Below are positions 1 to 8,694 of a stretch of DNA of 64,000 bases, piece by piece (position 1 is the stretch's first letter; every line of letters starts with the position of its first letter). The notes under the pieces are model-generated. The model was not told the DNA's origin. It made no database searches and saw nothing but the letters and a program-made list of their open reading frames with translations. This DNA is from Streptomyces sp. A1136 (GTDB taxonomy: Bacteria; Actinomycetota; Actinomycetes; Streptomycetales; Streptomycetaceae): assembly GCF_004795055.1 (NCBI RefSeq), contig NZ_SSBJ01000010.1, forward strand, positions 1 through 64,000. Direction: 5' to 3'. Both the position numbers and the translations under genes were made by a program.

Positions 1-24
1 TAGGTTCGAGTCCTGGTAGCCCAG
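1..24 (+). tRNA. tRNA 3' end, probably tRNA-Gln (partial)
   Basis: The window opens inside a tRNA. The T-arm (AGG, TTCGAGT, CCTGG) is followed by the acceptor strand TAGCCCA and a discriminator G. The anticodon lies outside the window. Gln is inferred only because a tRNA-Gln/tRNA-Glu pair commonly precedes ndgR in Streptomyces. Confidence 0.7.
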
Positions 25-51
25 CGCAGTGCAGCAGTAACGCAGTGCTTT

Positions 52-124
52 GCCCCCGTTGTGTAGCGGCCTAGCACGCCGCCCTCTCAAGGCGGTAGCG
101 CCGGTTCGAATCCGGTCGGGGGTA
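52..124 (+). tRNA. tRNA-Glu (CTC)
   Basis: This is a complete cloverleaf. The acceptor pairs GCCCCCG (52-58) with CGGGGGT (117-123). The anticodon stem CCGCC/GGCGG encloses the loop CTCTCAA, so the anticodon is CTC at 86-88. A T-arm GCCGG-TTCGAAT-CCGGT is present. No CCA is encoded. It lies 27 bp after the preceding tRNA and is probably co-transcribed with it. Confidence 0.96.
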
Positions 125-129
125 CAGGA

Positions 130-166
130 GAAGAGGCCCTCCGCGATCATCGCGGGGGGCCTCTTC
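130..166 (+). terminator. Terminator after the tRNA genes
   Basis: A 16-nt arm at 130-145 pairs with 151-166 around the loop ATCAT, with one weak position. It lies 5 bp after tRNA-Glu and probably also serves the minus-strand ndgR. Confidence 0.85.
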
Positions 167-283
167 GTCATGTCCGGCGCGGGAACGGGGCATAAGTGCG
201 GGCCCGGAGGCGCGTGTCAGGACGTGTGCGGCGTCGTACGCGCCCCCGGGCCCGGAGAGGGACGGGGAAAAAGGGAGGCCGGG

Positions 284-1000
284 TCAGCCGGAGCGGCGCA
301 GGGCCTCGGTGAGCCGGCCGGCGGCGTCGATGACCGCCTGGGCGTGCATCCGCCCGGGGTGCCGGGTCAGGCGCTCGATCGGGCCCGAGACCGACACGGC
401 GGCCACGACCCGGTTCGACGGGCCGCGCACCGGCGCCGAGACGGAGGCCACGCCGGGCTCCCGCTCGCCGATCGACTGGGCCCAGCCGCGGCGTCGTACG
501 CCGGACAGGGCCGTCGCCGTGAACCGCGCGCCCTGAAGGCCGCGGTGGAGCCGCTCGGGCTCCTCCCAGGCCATCAGGATCTGCGCGGCCGAACCGGCCT
601 TCATCGGGAGCGTGGAGCCCACGGGGACGGTGTCCCGCAGGCCCGACAGCCGCTCGGCCGCCGCCACGCAGATGCGCATGTCGCCCTGACGCCGGTAGAG
701 CTGCGCGCTCTCGCCCGTCACGTCGCGGAGGTGGGTGAGCACCGGTCCGGCCGTGGCCAGCAGGCGGTCCTCGCCGGCCGCGGCGGCAAGCTCTGCCAAC
801 CGCGGACCGAGGATGAACCGGCCCTGCATGTCCCTCGCCACCATCCGGTGGTGTTCCAGTGCCACGGCAAGGCGATGTGCCGTGGGTCGTGCGAGCCCTG
901 TCGCCGCGACCAGCCCGGCGAGGGTGGCCGGACCGGACTCCAGTGCGCTCAGTACCAGAGCCGCCTTGTCGAGAACGCCGACGCCGCTAGAGTTGTCCAT
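284..1000 (-). CDS. ndgR: IclR-family amino-acid-metabolism regulator NdgR
   Basis: This 238-aa regulator has an N-terminal winged helix-turn-helix (about residues 8-68, including ATGLARPTAHRLAVALEHH) and a C-terminal IclR effector domain. The ATG at 1000 gives MDNSSGVGVLDKAA, the usual start in this family; longer in-frame extension reads into the promoter. It is divergent from leuC. NdgR (AreB) is known in Streptomyces to control leucine and other amino-acid genes and to affect growth and antibiotic production, so autoregulation plus control of leuCD from the shared 185-bp gap is likely. Identity rests on family features and gene order. Confidence 0.92.
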   Translation of the reverse strand: MDNSSGVGVLDKAALVLSALESGPATLAGLVAATGLARPTAHRLAVALEHHRMVARDMQGRFILGPRLAELAAAAGEDRLLATAGPVLTHLRDVTGESAQLYRRQGDMRICVAAAERLSGLRDTVPVGSTLPMKAGSAAQILMAWEEPERLHRGLQGARFTATALSGVRRRGWAQSIGEREPGVASVSAPVRGPSNRVVAAVSVSGPIERLTRHPGRMHAQAVIDAAGRLTEALRRSG

Positions 1001-1017
1001 GAAACGATATTCACGTC

Positions 1018-1028
1018 TCACACTGTGA
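1018..1028. promoter_or_regulatory. Candidate NdgR operator in the ndgR-leuC gap
   Basis: The palindrome TCACA-C-TGTGA lies 18 bp upstream of the ndgR start codon and about 158 bp upstream of leuC. Its position between a regulator and its known target operon suggests an operator. No published consensus was available for comparison. Confidence 0.4.
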
Positions 1029-1185
1029 AACGCAAGTTCAATTTTTCCAAGAACGAGCGAGTCTGTATGTGCGGGTCCACGAACCACTGGGTCCGAGCCG
1101 TCGTCCGGGACGTGGGGTACGGGCGATACAGGCGCACAAGATCTCTATGAAGCGCCGGCACAACCGGCCGGCCGGAGGGAAAGCG

Positions 1186-2610
1186 ATGGGTAGGACACTC
1201 GCGGAGAAGGTCTGGGACGACCATGTCGTCCGGCGCGCCGAGGGCGAGCCCGATCTCCTCTTCATCGATCTGCACCTGCTGCACGAGGTGACCAGCCCGC
1301 AGGCCTTCGAGGGACTGCGTCAGGCCGGCCGCAAGGTCCGTCGCCTGGACCTCACCATCGCGACCGAGGACCACAACACCCCCACCATCGACATCGACAA
1401 GCCGATCGCGGACCCGGTCTCCCGGGCGCAGCTGGAGACGCTGCGGCGCAACTGCGCCGAGTTCGGGGTCCGCCTGCACTCGCTGGGCGACGTCGAGCAG
1501 GGTGTCGTCCACGTCGTGGGACCGCAGCTGGGACTGACCCAGCCGGGCACCACCGTGGTCTGCGGCGACTCGCACACCTCCACGCACGGCGCCTTCGGCG
1601 CGCTGGCCTTCGGTATCGGCACCAGTCAGGTCGAGCACGTGCTGGCGACCCAGACGCTGCCGCTGGCCCGCCCCAAGACGATGGCGATCACCGTCACCGG
1701 CGCGCTGGCCGACGGCGTGACCGCCAAGGACCTCATCCTGGCGATCATCGCCCGGATCGGTACCGGCGGCGGCCAGGGCTACATCCTGGAATACCGCGGC
1801 GAGGCCATCGAGAAGCTGTCGATGGAAGCCCGCATGACCATCTGCAACATGTCGATCGAGGCCGGCGCCCGCGCGGGCATGATCGCCCCCGACCAGACCA
1901 CCTTCGACTACCTCCAGGGCCGCGACCACGCGCCCCGGGGCGAGGACTGGGACGCGGCGGTCGCCTACTGGAAGACGCTGCGCACCGACGACGACGCCGT
2001 CTTCGACGCCGAGGTCGTCATCGACGGCGCCTCGCTCTCCCCGTTCGTCACCTGGGGCACCAACCCGGGACAGGGCGCGCCGCTGTCCGCGAGCGTCCCC
2101 GACCCGGCTTCGTACGAGGACGCTTCGGAGCGCCTCGCCGCCGAAAAGGCCCTGGAGTACATGGGGTTGACGGCCGGACAGCCGCTGCGCGACATCAAGG
2201 TCGACACCGTCTTCGTAGGTTCCTGCACCAACGGCCGCATCGAGGACCTGCGCGCCGTCGCCGGCATCATCGAGGGCCGCAAAGTCGCCGACGGCGTACG
2301 GATGCTGGTCGTCCCGGGCTCGGTCCGGGTCGCGCTGCAGGCCGTGGAAGAGGGACTGGACAAGGTCTTCAAGGAGGCCGGGGCCGAATGGCGGCACGCG
2401 GGCTGCTCGATGTGCCTGGGCATGAACCCCGACCAACTGGCCCCCGGTGAGCGCTCCGCGTCCACCTCCAACCGCAACTTCGAGGGCCGCCAGGGCAAGG
2501 GCGGGCGTACCCACCTGGTCTCCCCGCAGGTGGCCGCCGCGACCGCGGTATTGGGCCACCTGGCCTCGCCCGCCGACCTGTCCGACGTCACCGCCCCCGC
2601 CGGAGTCTGA
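1186..2610 (+). CDS. leuC: 3-isopropylmalate dehydratase large subunit
   Basis: LeuC (474 aa) pairs with LeuD to isomerise 2-isopropylmalate to 3-isopropylmalate in leucine synthesis. Three cysteines that should bind the 4Fe-4S cluster are visible: C347 in GSCTNGR, and C407 and C410 in [11 protein letters not shown]. The aconitase motif [13 protein letters not shown] is also present. ATG 1186 follows GGAGGGA at 1174-1180 and fits family length; an upstream in-frame start would add 39 unconserved residues. leuD begins 3 bp after its stop, so the two are co-transcribed. Confidence 0.97.
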   Translation: MGRTLAEKVWDDHVVRRAEGEPDLLFIDLHLLHEVTSPQAFEGLRQAGRKVRRLDLTIATEDHNTPTIDIDKPIADPVSRAQLETLRRNCAEFGVRLHSLGDVEQGVVHVVGPQLGLTQPGTTVVCGDSHTSTHGAFGALAFGIGTSQVEHVLATQTLPLARPKTMAITVTGALADGVTAKDLILAIIARIGTGGGQGYILEYRGEAIEKLSMEARMTICNMSIEAGARAGMIAPDQTTFDYLQGRDHAPRGEDWDAAVAYWKTLRTDDDAVFDAEVVIDGASLSPFVTWGTNPGQGAPLSASVPDPASYEDASERLAAEKALEYMGLTAGQPLRDIKVDTVFVGSCTNGRIEDLRAVAGIIEGRKVADGVRMLVVPGSVRVALQAVEEGLDKVFKEAGAEWRHAGCSMCLGMNPDQLAPGERSASTSNRNFEGRQGKGGRTHLVSPQVAAATAVLGHLASPADLSDVTAPAGV

Positions 2611-2613
2611 ATC

Positions 2614-3207
2614 ATGGAAGCTTTCACCACCCACACCGGCCGGGCCGTCCCGCTGCGCCGCAGCAACGTCGACACCGACCAGATCATCCCGGCCCACTGG
2701 CTGAAGAAGATCACCCGCGACGGGTTCGAGGACGGCCTGTTCGAGGCCTGGCGCAAGGACCCGGAGTTCGTCACCAACCGTCCGGAGCGCGCCGGCGCGA
2801 CCGTGCTGGTCGCCGGCCCCGACTTCGGTACCGGCTCCTCGCGCGAGCACGCCGTCTGGGCGCTGCAGAACTTCGGGTTCAAGACCGTCATCTCCTCGCG
2901 CTTCGCCGACATCTTCCGCGGCAACTCGCTGAAGAACGGTCTGCTGACCGTCGTCCTGCCGCAGGAGACCGTCGAGCGGCTGTGGCAGCTGACCGAGGCC
3001 GACCCCACGGCCGAGATCACCGTCGACCTGGTGGACCGCAAGGTGCGAGCCGAAGGGGTCGAGGCGGAGTTCGAACTCGACGACAACGCCCGCTGGCGTC
3101 TGCTGGAGGGGCTGGACGACATCTCGCTCACCCTTCAGAACGAAGCGGACATCGCCACGTACGAAAGCACCCGGCCCACCTTCAAGCCGCGCACGATTCA
3201 GCTGTGA
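2614..3207 (+). CDS. leuD: 3-isopropylmalate dehydratase small subunit
   Basis: This 197-aa protein is the swivelling small subunit that completes the LeuCD isomerase. Family motifs include [13 protein letters not shown] near residue 19 and [14 protein letters not shown] near residue 70, which carries the substrate-recognition loop. It follows leuC at 3 bp, indicating one operon and stoichiometric synthesis. Length is normal. Confidence 0.97.
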   Translation: MEAFTTHTGRAVPLRRSNVDTDQIIPAHWLKKITRDGFEDGLFEAWRKDPEFVTNRPERAGATVLVAGPDFGTGSSREHAVWALQNFGFKTVISSRFADIFRGNSLKNGLLTVVLPQETVERLWQLTEADPTAEITVDLVDRKVRAEGVEAEFELDDNARWRLLEGLDDISLTLQNEADIATYESTRPTFKPRTIQL

Positions 3208-3344
3208 TTCCGGCCTGATCAGCGCTTATTCGCCCTCGGGTGATCTCGTCGCCCCCACTGTGCCCTCCGCCTCCCGGCGGGGGGCACAGCTGTGTGTTGA
3301 GGCCCCGTGAGGCGACAACTCGCCCCAGATGGCACAATCTGTGC

Positions 3345-3572
3345 ATGGAACGCGACAGTCAACTTGAGCTCTACGAAGTGGTCGCGAACCGATTGAAAGA
3401 AGCACACGCAAGGGTGCGCACGCTGCAAGTCCCGGAGGGCGTAAGGATGGCGCTGTCCCGGAAGCTGTTGGTCGTCACGGCCGCGGCGAAGCATGATCTC
3501 GCCGATGCGGCAAGGCGCCTGGACAGGTTGATGAAGGACCTCGACGAGGGTCGATTCCCTGAAGGCGACTGA
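3345..3572 (+). CDS. Small conserved protein, function unknown
   Basis: This 75-aa, charged, predicted all-helical protein (QLELYEVVANRLKEAHARVR, then SRKLLVVTAAAKHDLADAAR) has no recognised domain or membrane segment. ATG 3345 is chosen because the conserved-looking sequence starts there. A -10-like CACAAT at 3333-3338 lies only 6 bp upstream, so the mRNA may be leaderless. It sits between leuD and hupS, where Streptomyces commonly carry a small hypothetical gene. Confidence 0.8.
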   Translation: MERDSQLELYEVVANRLKEAHARVRTLQVPEGVRMALSRKLLVVTAAAKHDLADAARRLDRLMKDLDEGRFPEGD

Positions 3573-3635
3573 TGCGAAGGAACTCCGTAACGGCTTACAA
3601 CGTTGCGGCACTAGGGTGATTAGCCCGTTTCGTGT

Positions 3636-3664
3636 TTGATTTGCGGTATATATCCGCCTAACGT
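3636..3664 (+). promoter_or_regulatory. Candidate hupS promoter
   Basis: TTGATT (3636-3641) and TAACGT (3659-3664) are separated by 17 bp in an unusually AT-rich patch containing TATATAT. The predicted start near 3671 leaves a leader of about 45 nt before hupS. Confidence 0.55.
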
Positions 3665-3716
3665 GCGAAATAAGCTTGAACACATTCGTTCTGGCGAAGT
3701 CTCCGAAGGGGAAGAC

Positions 3717-4391
3717 GTGAACAAGGCGCAGCTCGTAGAAGCGATTGCCGACAAGCTCGGCGGCCGCCAGCAGGCCGCCGACGCGGTCGACGCGGTACTG
3801 GACGCCATGGTCCGCGCGGTCGTCGCGGGCGACCGGGTCTCGGTCACCGGCTTCGGCTCGTTCGAGAAGGTCGACCGTCCGGCCCGCTACGCCCGTAACC
3901 CGCAGACGGGTGAGCGCGTCCGGGTCAAGAAGACCTCGGTTCCCCGGTTCCGTGCGGGCCAGGGCTTCAAGGACCTGGTCAGCGGCACCAAGAAGCTCCC
4001 CAAGGGTGGAGAGGTCTCCGTCAAGAAGGCGCCGAAGGGCAGCCTTTCGGGCACCGCGCCGATCACCGCCAAGGCCGTCGGCAAGAAGGCCACCGCGAAG
4101 AAGACGGCGGCGAAGTCGACCTCCGCGCGGAAGACGACGACCGCCGCCACCACCAAGAAGGCCGCCGCGAAGAAGACGACCGCGGCCACCAAGAAGACCA
4201 CCGCCGCGAAGAAGACGGCGGCCGGGTCCTCCACGGCCGCGGCGAAGAAGACCACCGCCAAGAAGGCCACGTCCACGGCCAAGAAGACGGCTCCGGCGGC
4301 CAAGAAGACCACCGCGAAGACCACGGCGCCGGCCAAGAAGACGACGGCGCGCAAGACCACCGCGAAGAAGACCACCGCCCGCAAGAAGTAA
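3717..4391 (+). CDS. hupS: HU-family nucleoid protein with lysine-rich histone-like tail
   Basis: The 224-aa protein has an N-terminal HU fold (residues 1-90: NKAQLVEAIADKLGG, GDRVSVTGFGSFEKVDRPAR, then the DNA-binding arm ARNPQTGERVRVKKTSVPRF). A C-terminal tail of more than 100 residues consists of KKT/KKTTA-type repeats resembling eukaryotic histone H1. This two-part form is the second HU of Streptomyces, associated with sporulation-stage nucleoid compaction. GTG 3717 follows AAGGGGA. The tail DNA is repetitive, so length can vary between strains. Confidence 0.95.
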   Translation: MNKAQLVEAIADKLGGRQQAADAVDAVLDAMVRAVVAGDRVSVTGFGSFEKVDRPARYARNPQTGERVRVKKTSVPRFRAGQGFKDLVSGTKKLPKGGEVSVKKAPKGSLSGTAPITAKAVGKKATAKKTAAKSTSARKTTTAATTKKAAAKKTTAATKKTTAAKKTAAGSSTAAAKKTTAKKATSTAKKTAPAAKKTTAKTTAPAKKTTARKTTAKKTTARKK

Positions 4392-4413
4392 CACGGGCGC
4401 GGGTCGCACACGC

Positions 4414-4448
4414 CGGGCCGGCTTCCCCGCGGCGGGGAAGCCGGCCCG
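4414..4448. terminator. Bidirectional terminator between hupS and cofC
   Basis: A perfect 16-bp stem (4414-4429 with 4433-4448) with a 3-nt loop lies between the convergent hupS and cofC genes. Confidence 0.85.
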
Positions 4449-4583
4449 CGGTGCGTTCACGCGGCCGATCCGCGCAGGTGGAGCGCTACGCCGGGACGGT
4501 CGACGAGCCCGCCGCCGGAGCGCCCCCGGCCGCGGGCGCCCCGGCCCGGAACCCCCGCGCGGGCGGGGGCGGCGGGGGCGGCG

Positions 4584-5411
4584 TCAGAACGTCTGCAGGG
4601 TGACCAGCGTGATGCGCAGGTCGGTGCCCGCGCCCTCCGTCTCGATCCGCACGCGCTGCCCGGGACGCAGCAGCCGCAGGCCGCCCGCGTCGAACGCCGC
4701 GGCCTCGAAGGGCACCGGGGTGCCGTCGTCCAGCAACACACTGCCGCTGCGGGTCTGGGAGTCGTACGTGTACGCGGTCGCCTGCATACCGGCACTGTAT
4801 CGGGCGGTGTGACGGCCCACCCCGAGGGCGAGGGCCGTGCGCAGATCGGCGCCGGTGTCCACGTCCCGGCGGACGCTGTCGACGCCGGTCAGGCGGATTT
4901 CCACCGCCCCGGAAGCCGAATGCCGGGTCCGCGACGGGCCGCCGAACGAGGGCGCCAATTCCACGTCCGGAGCAGCGGAAAGCAAGGTCGTCCCGATTCC
5001 CGCCGCGTCCGCCAGAAAAGCGCGCGGAAATACCGAAGCGGTATCGAGCACGCGTAGCAATTCGGGAGGACGCAGTGCGGGCAGGTCCGCGTTCAGCGTG
5101 GCCACCGCCGACCCGGGCCGGCCCGACCGTACCGCCCGCGCCCCGTGGGCCAGCGCCGCGTTGAGCCCGGCGCCCGGGGCGTCGGGGACGATCCGGGCGC
5201 CCAGCCGCGCCAGTTCCGCCCCCGCCACCGCGTCGTCCGTGACCACCACCACATCCGCCACGGCGGCGCAGGCCAGCGCCCCCGCCACGGTGTCCTGGGC
5301 GAAGGCCAGCGCGAGGCCCGGGCGGGAGCCGCCGACGGCCGCGGCGAGCCGGCTCTTGGCCAGCGCCAGCGGTTTCAGCGGGACCACCAGACTCCAGACG
5401 GCGTTCGTCAC
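4584..5411 (-). CDS. cofC: CofC-like 2-phospholactate/PEP guanylyltransferase with fused C-terminal small domain
   Basis: CofC activates phospholactate or phosphoenolpyruvate with GTP during coenzyme F420 synthesis. Visible features are a nucleotide-transferase start (VVPLKPLALAKSRLAAAVG), TLNADLPAL near residue 107 and FGGPSRTRH near residue 157. GTG 5411 has the ribosome site GGAGGG. At 275 aa it exceeds the roughly 210 aa usual for CofC. The extra 67 residues from M209 (ATG at 4787) form a beta-rich, cold-shock/OB-like unit (MQATAYTYDSQTRSGSVLLD) that I recall as a separate small gene in related genomes. Here no stop codon separates them. Either a fusion or two overlapping starts is possible. 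Confidence 0.85.
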   Translation of the reverse strand: MTNAVWSLVVPLKPLALAKSRLAAAVGGSRPGLALAFAQDTVAGALACAAVADVVVVTDDAVAGAELARLGARIVPDAPGAGLNAALAHGARAVRSGRPGSAVATLNADLPALRPPELLRVLDTASVFPRAFLADAAGIGTTLLSAAPDVELAPSFGGPSRTRHSASGAVEIRLTGVDSVRRDVDTGADLRTALALGVGRHTARYSAGMQATAYTYDSQTRSGSVLLDDGTPVPFEAAAFDAGGLRLLRPGQRVRIETEGAGTDLRITLVTLQTF

Positions 5412-5629
5412 GGCCCCTTCCCTCCGGTGCGCCCCGCACGTGTTCGGGCCGTGGTCGGCTCACGTCCCGGTCGTCAGTCGGCCCATTGTCCCCTCCGCGC
5501 GGACACGGGTGGGTCCGGCGGCCCGCGTGGGGCGTACGGTGTTCTCGACAGAGACCGGACCCGGGGCGACACTTGTCCGGCCCACGAGGTGCCCGCACCC
5601 GCGCCCCGGTCCTAGAGGAAGGTGTCCGA

Positions 5630-6382
5630 GTGTCCCGCCGCAGAATCGGCTTCTGGTACCGCCTGGCGGCGGTCATCGCGAAACCGCCGCTGGTAGTGCT
5701 CTTCAAGCGGGACTGGCGGGGAATGGAGCACATTCCGGCCGACGGTGGTTTCATCACCGCCGTCAATCACAACTCGTACCTGGACCCGCTGTCGTACGCG
5801 CACTTCCAGTACAACACCGGCCGGGTGCCGCGGCTGCTCGCGAAGGCCGGCCTTTTCAAGGTGCCTTTCGTCGGCATGATCCTGCGCGGTTCGGGACAGA
5901 TCCCCGTCTACCGGGAGACCACCAACGCGTTGGACGCGTTCCGCGCGGCCGTCGCCGCCATCGAGCGCGGGGAATGCGTGGCCTTTTACCCGGAGGGCAC
6001 CCTCACCCGTGACCCCGGGATGTGGCCCATGGCCGGCAAGACCGGCGTGGCCAGGGTGGCCCTGGTCACCAAGGCGCCCGTCATTCCGGTGGCCCAATGG
6101 GGCGCGAACCACGTGATGCCGCCCTACGCCAAGGAGAACAAGGTCAGCCTGTTCCCCCGCAAGACCCTGCAGGTACTGGCCGGACCGCCCGTGGACCTCT
6201 CCGAGTTCTACGACCGGGAACCCACTCCCGACGTGCTCAAGGCGGCCACCGAGACCATCATGGCGGCCGTCACCGGGCTGCTGGAGGAGTTGCGCGGGGA
6301 GAAGGCGCCCGAGCAGCCGTACGACCACCGCAAGGCCAGGGCGGAACAGCGGCGCAAGGCCGCGGGGGAGGGCATGAAGTGA
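5630..6382 (+). CDS. plsC: 1-acyl-glycerol-3-phosphate acyltransferase (PlsC family)
   Basis: This 250-aa membrane-associated acyltransferase adds the second acyl chain in phosphatidic acid synthesis. The catalytic HX4D motif is NHNSYLD (H47, D52); the acceptor-binding motif FYPEGTLTRD follows, then a PVIPV segment. GTG 5630 follows GAGGAAGG at 5615-5622. The last codons overlap gpsA (GTGA), coupling synthesis of glycerol-3-phosphate with its use in phospholipids. The lysine/arginine-rich C-terminus probably contacts membrane phospholipid. Confidence 0.93.
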   Translation: MSRRRIGFWYRLAAVIAKPPLVVLFKRDWRGMEHIPADGGFITAVNHNSYLDPLSYAHFQYNTGRVPRLLAKAGLFKVPFVGMILRGSGQIPVYRETTNALDAFRAAVAAIERGECVAFYPEGTLTRDPGMWPMAGKTGVARVALVTKAPVIPVAQWGANHVMPPYAKENKVSLFPRKTLQVLAGPPVDLSEFYDREPTPDVLKAATETIMAAVTGLLEELRGEKAPEQPYDHRKARAEQRRKAAGEGMK

Positions 6383-7389
6383 CACGTCCCGTGAAGGCGG
6401 CCGTCTACGGAACCGGCTCCTGGGGCACGGCGTTCGCCATGGTCCTCGCCGACGCCGGCTGCGAGGTGACCCTCTGGGGCCGCCGCAAGGAACTGGCCGA
6501 CGCCGTCAACACCGGCCGGACCAACCCGGACTACCTGCCCGGCGTCGAACTCCCCGCGAGCATCCGGGCCACCACCGACGCGGCCGAGGCGGCGGAGGGC
6601 GCCGACTTCACGGTCCTCGCCATCCCGTCCCAGACCCTGCGCGGCAACCTGGCCGCGTGGACGCCGCTGCTGGCCCCCGACACCGTGCTCGTCTCCCTGA
6701 TGAAGGGCATCGAACTCGGCACCGCCAAGCGGATGAGCGAGGTCATCGCGGAGGTCGCGGACGTCCCGGCCGAGCGCGTCGCCGTCGTCACCGGCCCCAA
6801 CCTGGCCCGCGAGATCGCCGCCCGCCAACCCGCCGCGTCCGTGGTCGCCTGCGTGGACGAAGGCGTCGCCCGGCGCCTCCAGACCGCCTGCCACACGCCC
6901 TACTTCCGCCCGTACACCAACACCGACGTGGTGGGCTGCGAGCTCGGCGGCGCCGTCAAGAACGTCATCGGCCTCGCCGTCGGCATCGCGGACGGCATGG
7001 GCCTGGGGGACAACACCAAGGGTTCGCTCATCACCCGCGGCCTCGCCGAGACGACCCGCCTCGGCCTCGCGATGGGCGCGGACCCGCTCACCTTCTCCGG
7101 CCTCGCCGGGCTCGGCGACCTCGTCGCCACCTGCTCCTCGCCGCTCTCCCGGAACCACACCTTCGGCACCAACCTCGGCCGCGGGATGACCCTGGAGGAG
7201 ACCATCGCCGTCACCAAGCAGACGGCGGAAGGGGTCAAGTCCTGCCAGTCCGTGGCAGATCTGGCCCACCGGCACGGAGTGGACATGCCGATCACCGAGA
7301 CGGTCGTCGACATCGTGCACCACGGCAAGCCCACGTTGGTCGCATTGAAGGAACTGATGAGCCGCAGCGCCAAACCGGAACGGCGCTGA
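6379..7389 (+). CDS. gpsA: Glycerol-3-phosphate dehydrogenase [NAD(P)+]
   Basis: The 336-aa enzyme reduces dihydroxyacetone phosphate to sn-glycerol-3-phosphate for phospholipids. The N-terminal Rossmann motif GTGSWGTAFA is near residue 11. ELGGAVKNVIG carries the catalytic lysine, and GLGDLVATCSS is a C-terminal family motif. GTG 6379 overlaps the plsC stop by 4 bp and has an upstream GGGGGAGGG. A downstream GTG at 6391 would remove four residues and is less likely. Confidence 0.96.
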   Translation: MTRPVKAAVYGTGSWGTAFAMVLADAGCEVTLWGRRKELADAVNTGRTNPDYLPGVELPASIRATTDAAEAAEGADFTVLAIPSQTLRGNLAAWTPLLAPDTVLVSLMKGIELGTAKRMSEVIAEVADVPAERVAVVTGPNLAREIAARQPAASVVACVDEGVARRLQTACHTPYFRPYTNTDVVGCELGGAVKNVIGLAVGIADGMGLGDNTKGSLITRGLAETTRLGLAMGADPLTFSGLAGLGDLVATCSSPLSRNHTFGTNLGRGMTLEETIAVTKQTAEGVKSCQSVADLAHRHGVDMPITETVVDIVHHGKPTLVALKELMSRSAKPERR

Positions 7390-7413
7390 GTCCTTTCCGC
7401 ACGTTCGAGCGGG

Positions 7414-7419
7414 TACTCT
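7414..7419 (+). promoter_or_regulatory. -10 element (TACTCT) for a probable leaderless ddl transcript
   Basis: TACTCT ends 9 bp before the ddl ATG, and no Shine-Dalgarno sequence lies between them. This arrangement is typical of leaderless actinobacterial mRNAs. No clear -35 was found. Confidence 0.45.
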
Positions 7420-7428
7420 CGTGGCGAT

Positions 7429-8583
7429 ATGAGCAGCGAGAACCTTCCCCAGACCCCTGAGCAGCAGGGCCGCAAGCCCCGCGTGGCCGTCGTGTTCGGC
7501 GGCCGCAGCTCGGAACACGGCATTTCGGTCGTCACCGCGGGCGCCGTGTTGCGCTCCATCGACCGGTCCAAGTACGAGGTGCTGCCCATCGGCATCACCA
7601 CGGACGGCCGGTGGGCGCTGACCGCCGACGAACCCTCGCGGATGGCCATCTCCGACCGGAAACTCCCGGACGTGGACGAGCTGGCGGACTCCGAGGACGG
7701 CGCCGTCGTACTCTCCGTCGACCCCGCCCACCGCGAGGTCGTCTACACCGAGCCGGGCACCGTCCCCAAGGCCCTGGGCGAGGTCGACGTCGTCTTCCCC
7801 GTGCTGCACGGCCCGTACGGTGAGGACGGCACGCTCCAGGGGCTCCTGGAACTCGCCGGCGTCCCGTACGTCGGCTCCGGTGTCCTCGCCTCGGCCGTCG
7901 GCCAGGACAAGGACTACATGAAGCGGGTGTTCACCTCCTTCGGGCTCAAGGTCGGCCCGTACGTGACCATCCGCCCCCGCGAGTGGTCCGACCCGGACGC
8001 CGCCCGCGGGAAGATCCTGGACTTCGCCGCCGAACACGGCTGGCCGCTGTTCGTCAAGCCCGCCCGGGCCGGCTCCTCCATCGGCATCACCAAGGTCGAC
8101 GACGCCTCCGCGCTCGACGCCGCCGTCGCGGAGGCCCAGCGCCACGACCCGAAGATCATCGTGGAGGCGCTGCTGCGCGGCCGCGAGATCGAGTGCGGCG
8201 TGCTGGAATTCGAGGACGGGCCGCGCGCGAGCGCCCCGGCCGAGATCCCGCCGGTGTCCAGCCACGACTTCTACGACTTCGAGGCGAAGTACATCGACTC
8301 CGCCTCCGGGCTGGTGCCCGCCCCGCTCACCCCCGAGCAGACCGCCGAGGTGCAGCGGCTCGCGATCGAGGCGTTCGAGGCCGCGTCCTGCGAGGGCCTG
8401 GTGCGCGCCGACTTCTTCCTCACCGAGGACGGCACCTTCGTCATCAACGAGATCAACACCATGCCGGGCTTCACCCCCATCTCCATGTACCCGCGCATGT
8501 GGCAGGAGTCGGGCGTCGAGTACCCGGAACTGGTCGACCTCCTGATCCAGGCGGCGCTGCGCCGGTCCACCGGACTGCGCTGA
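7429..8583 (+). CDS. ddlA: D-alanine--D-alanine ligase
   Basis: Ddl (384 aa) joins two D-alanines with ATP for peptidoglycan. Motifs are VVFGGRSSEHGISV at the N-terminus, PVLHGPYGEDG near residue 124, the ATP-grasp loop KPARAGSSIGI near residue 208 and the metal-binding NEINTMPGFT near residue 343. Y-type versus F-type specificity cannot be judged confidently here. It follows gpsA after 39 bp but has a probable promoter of its own. Confidence 0.96.
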   Translation: MSSENLPQTPEQQGRKPRVAVVFGGRSSEHGISVVTAGAVLRSIDRSKYEVLPIGITTDGRWALTADEPSRMAISDRKLPDVDELADSEDGAVVLSVDPAHREVVYTEPGTVPKALGEVDVVFPVLHGPYGEDGTLQGLLELAGVPYVGSGVLASAVGQDKDYMKRVFTSFGLKVGPYVTIRPREWSDPDAARGKILDFAAEHGWPLFVKPARAGSSIGITKVDDASALDAAVAEAQRHDPKIIVEALLRGREIECGVLEFEDGPRASAPAEIPPVSSHDFYDFEAKYIDSASGLVPAPLTPEQTAEVQRLAIEAFEAASCEGLVRADFFLTEDGTFVINEINTMPGFTPISMYPRMWQESGVEYPELVDLLIQAALRRSTGLR

Positions 8584-8606
8584 GCCCCGGGCGCCGTACG
8601 CGCGAA

Positions 8607-8640
8607 AGGACCGCCCGCCGGATCTCCGGCGGGCGGTCCT
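8607..8640. terminator. Bidirectional terminator between ddlA and the DUF3515 gene
   Basis: A perfect 15-bp stem (8607-8621 with 8626-8640) has the loop ATCT and lies between convergent genes. Confidence 0.85.
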
Positions 8641-8694
8641 CGTGGGAACGGGGGCGGAGGCGGCCCCGGGCCCGGAAACGGGCCGGGCGGGGAC

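Noticed and set aside
1..124. tRNA genes as the element's attachment site
   Set aside because: The integrase is a serine recombinase at 56,124, and the gene actually split is yifB, 55 kb away.
1018..2850. Long minus-strand frame across leuC
   Set aside because: GC-rich third-position shadow; it is antisense to a clear enzyme and has no family pattern.
4486..4583. Possible extension of a minus-strand protein past cofC (Pro/Ala-rich)
   Set aside because: Different frame from cofC, with no conserved residues; it is a by-product of a GC-rich spacer.
3745..4812. Long Arg/Pro-rich reading frame across hupS
   Set aside because: It is the +1 frame of the repetitive lysine-rich tail and has no domain or start signal.
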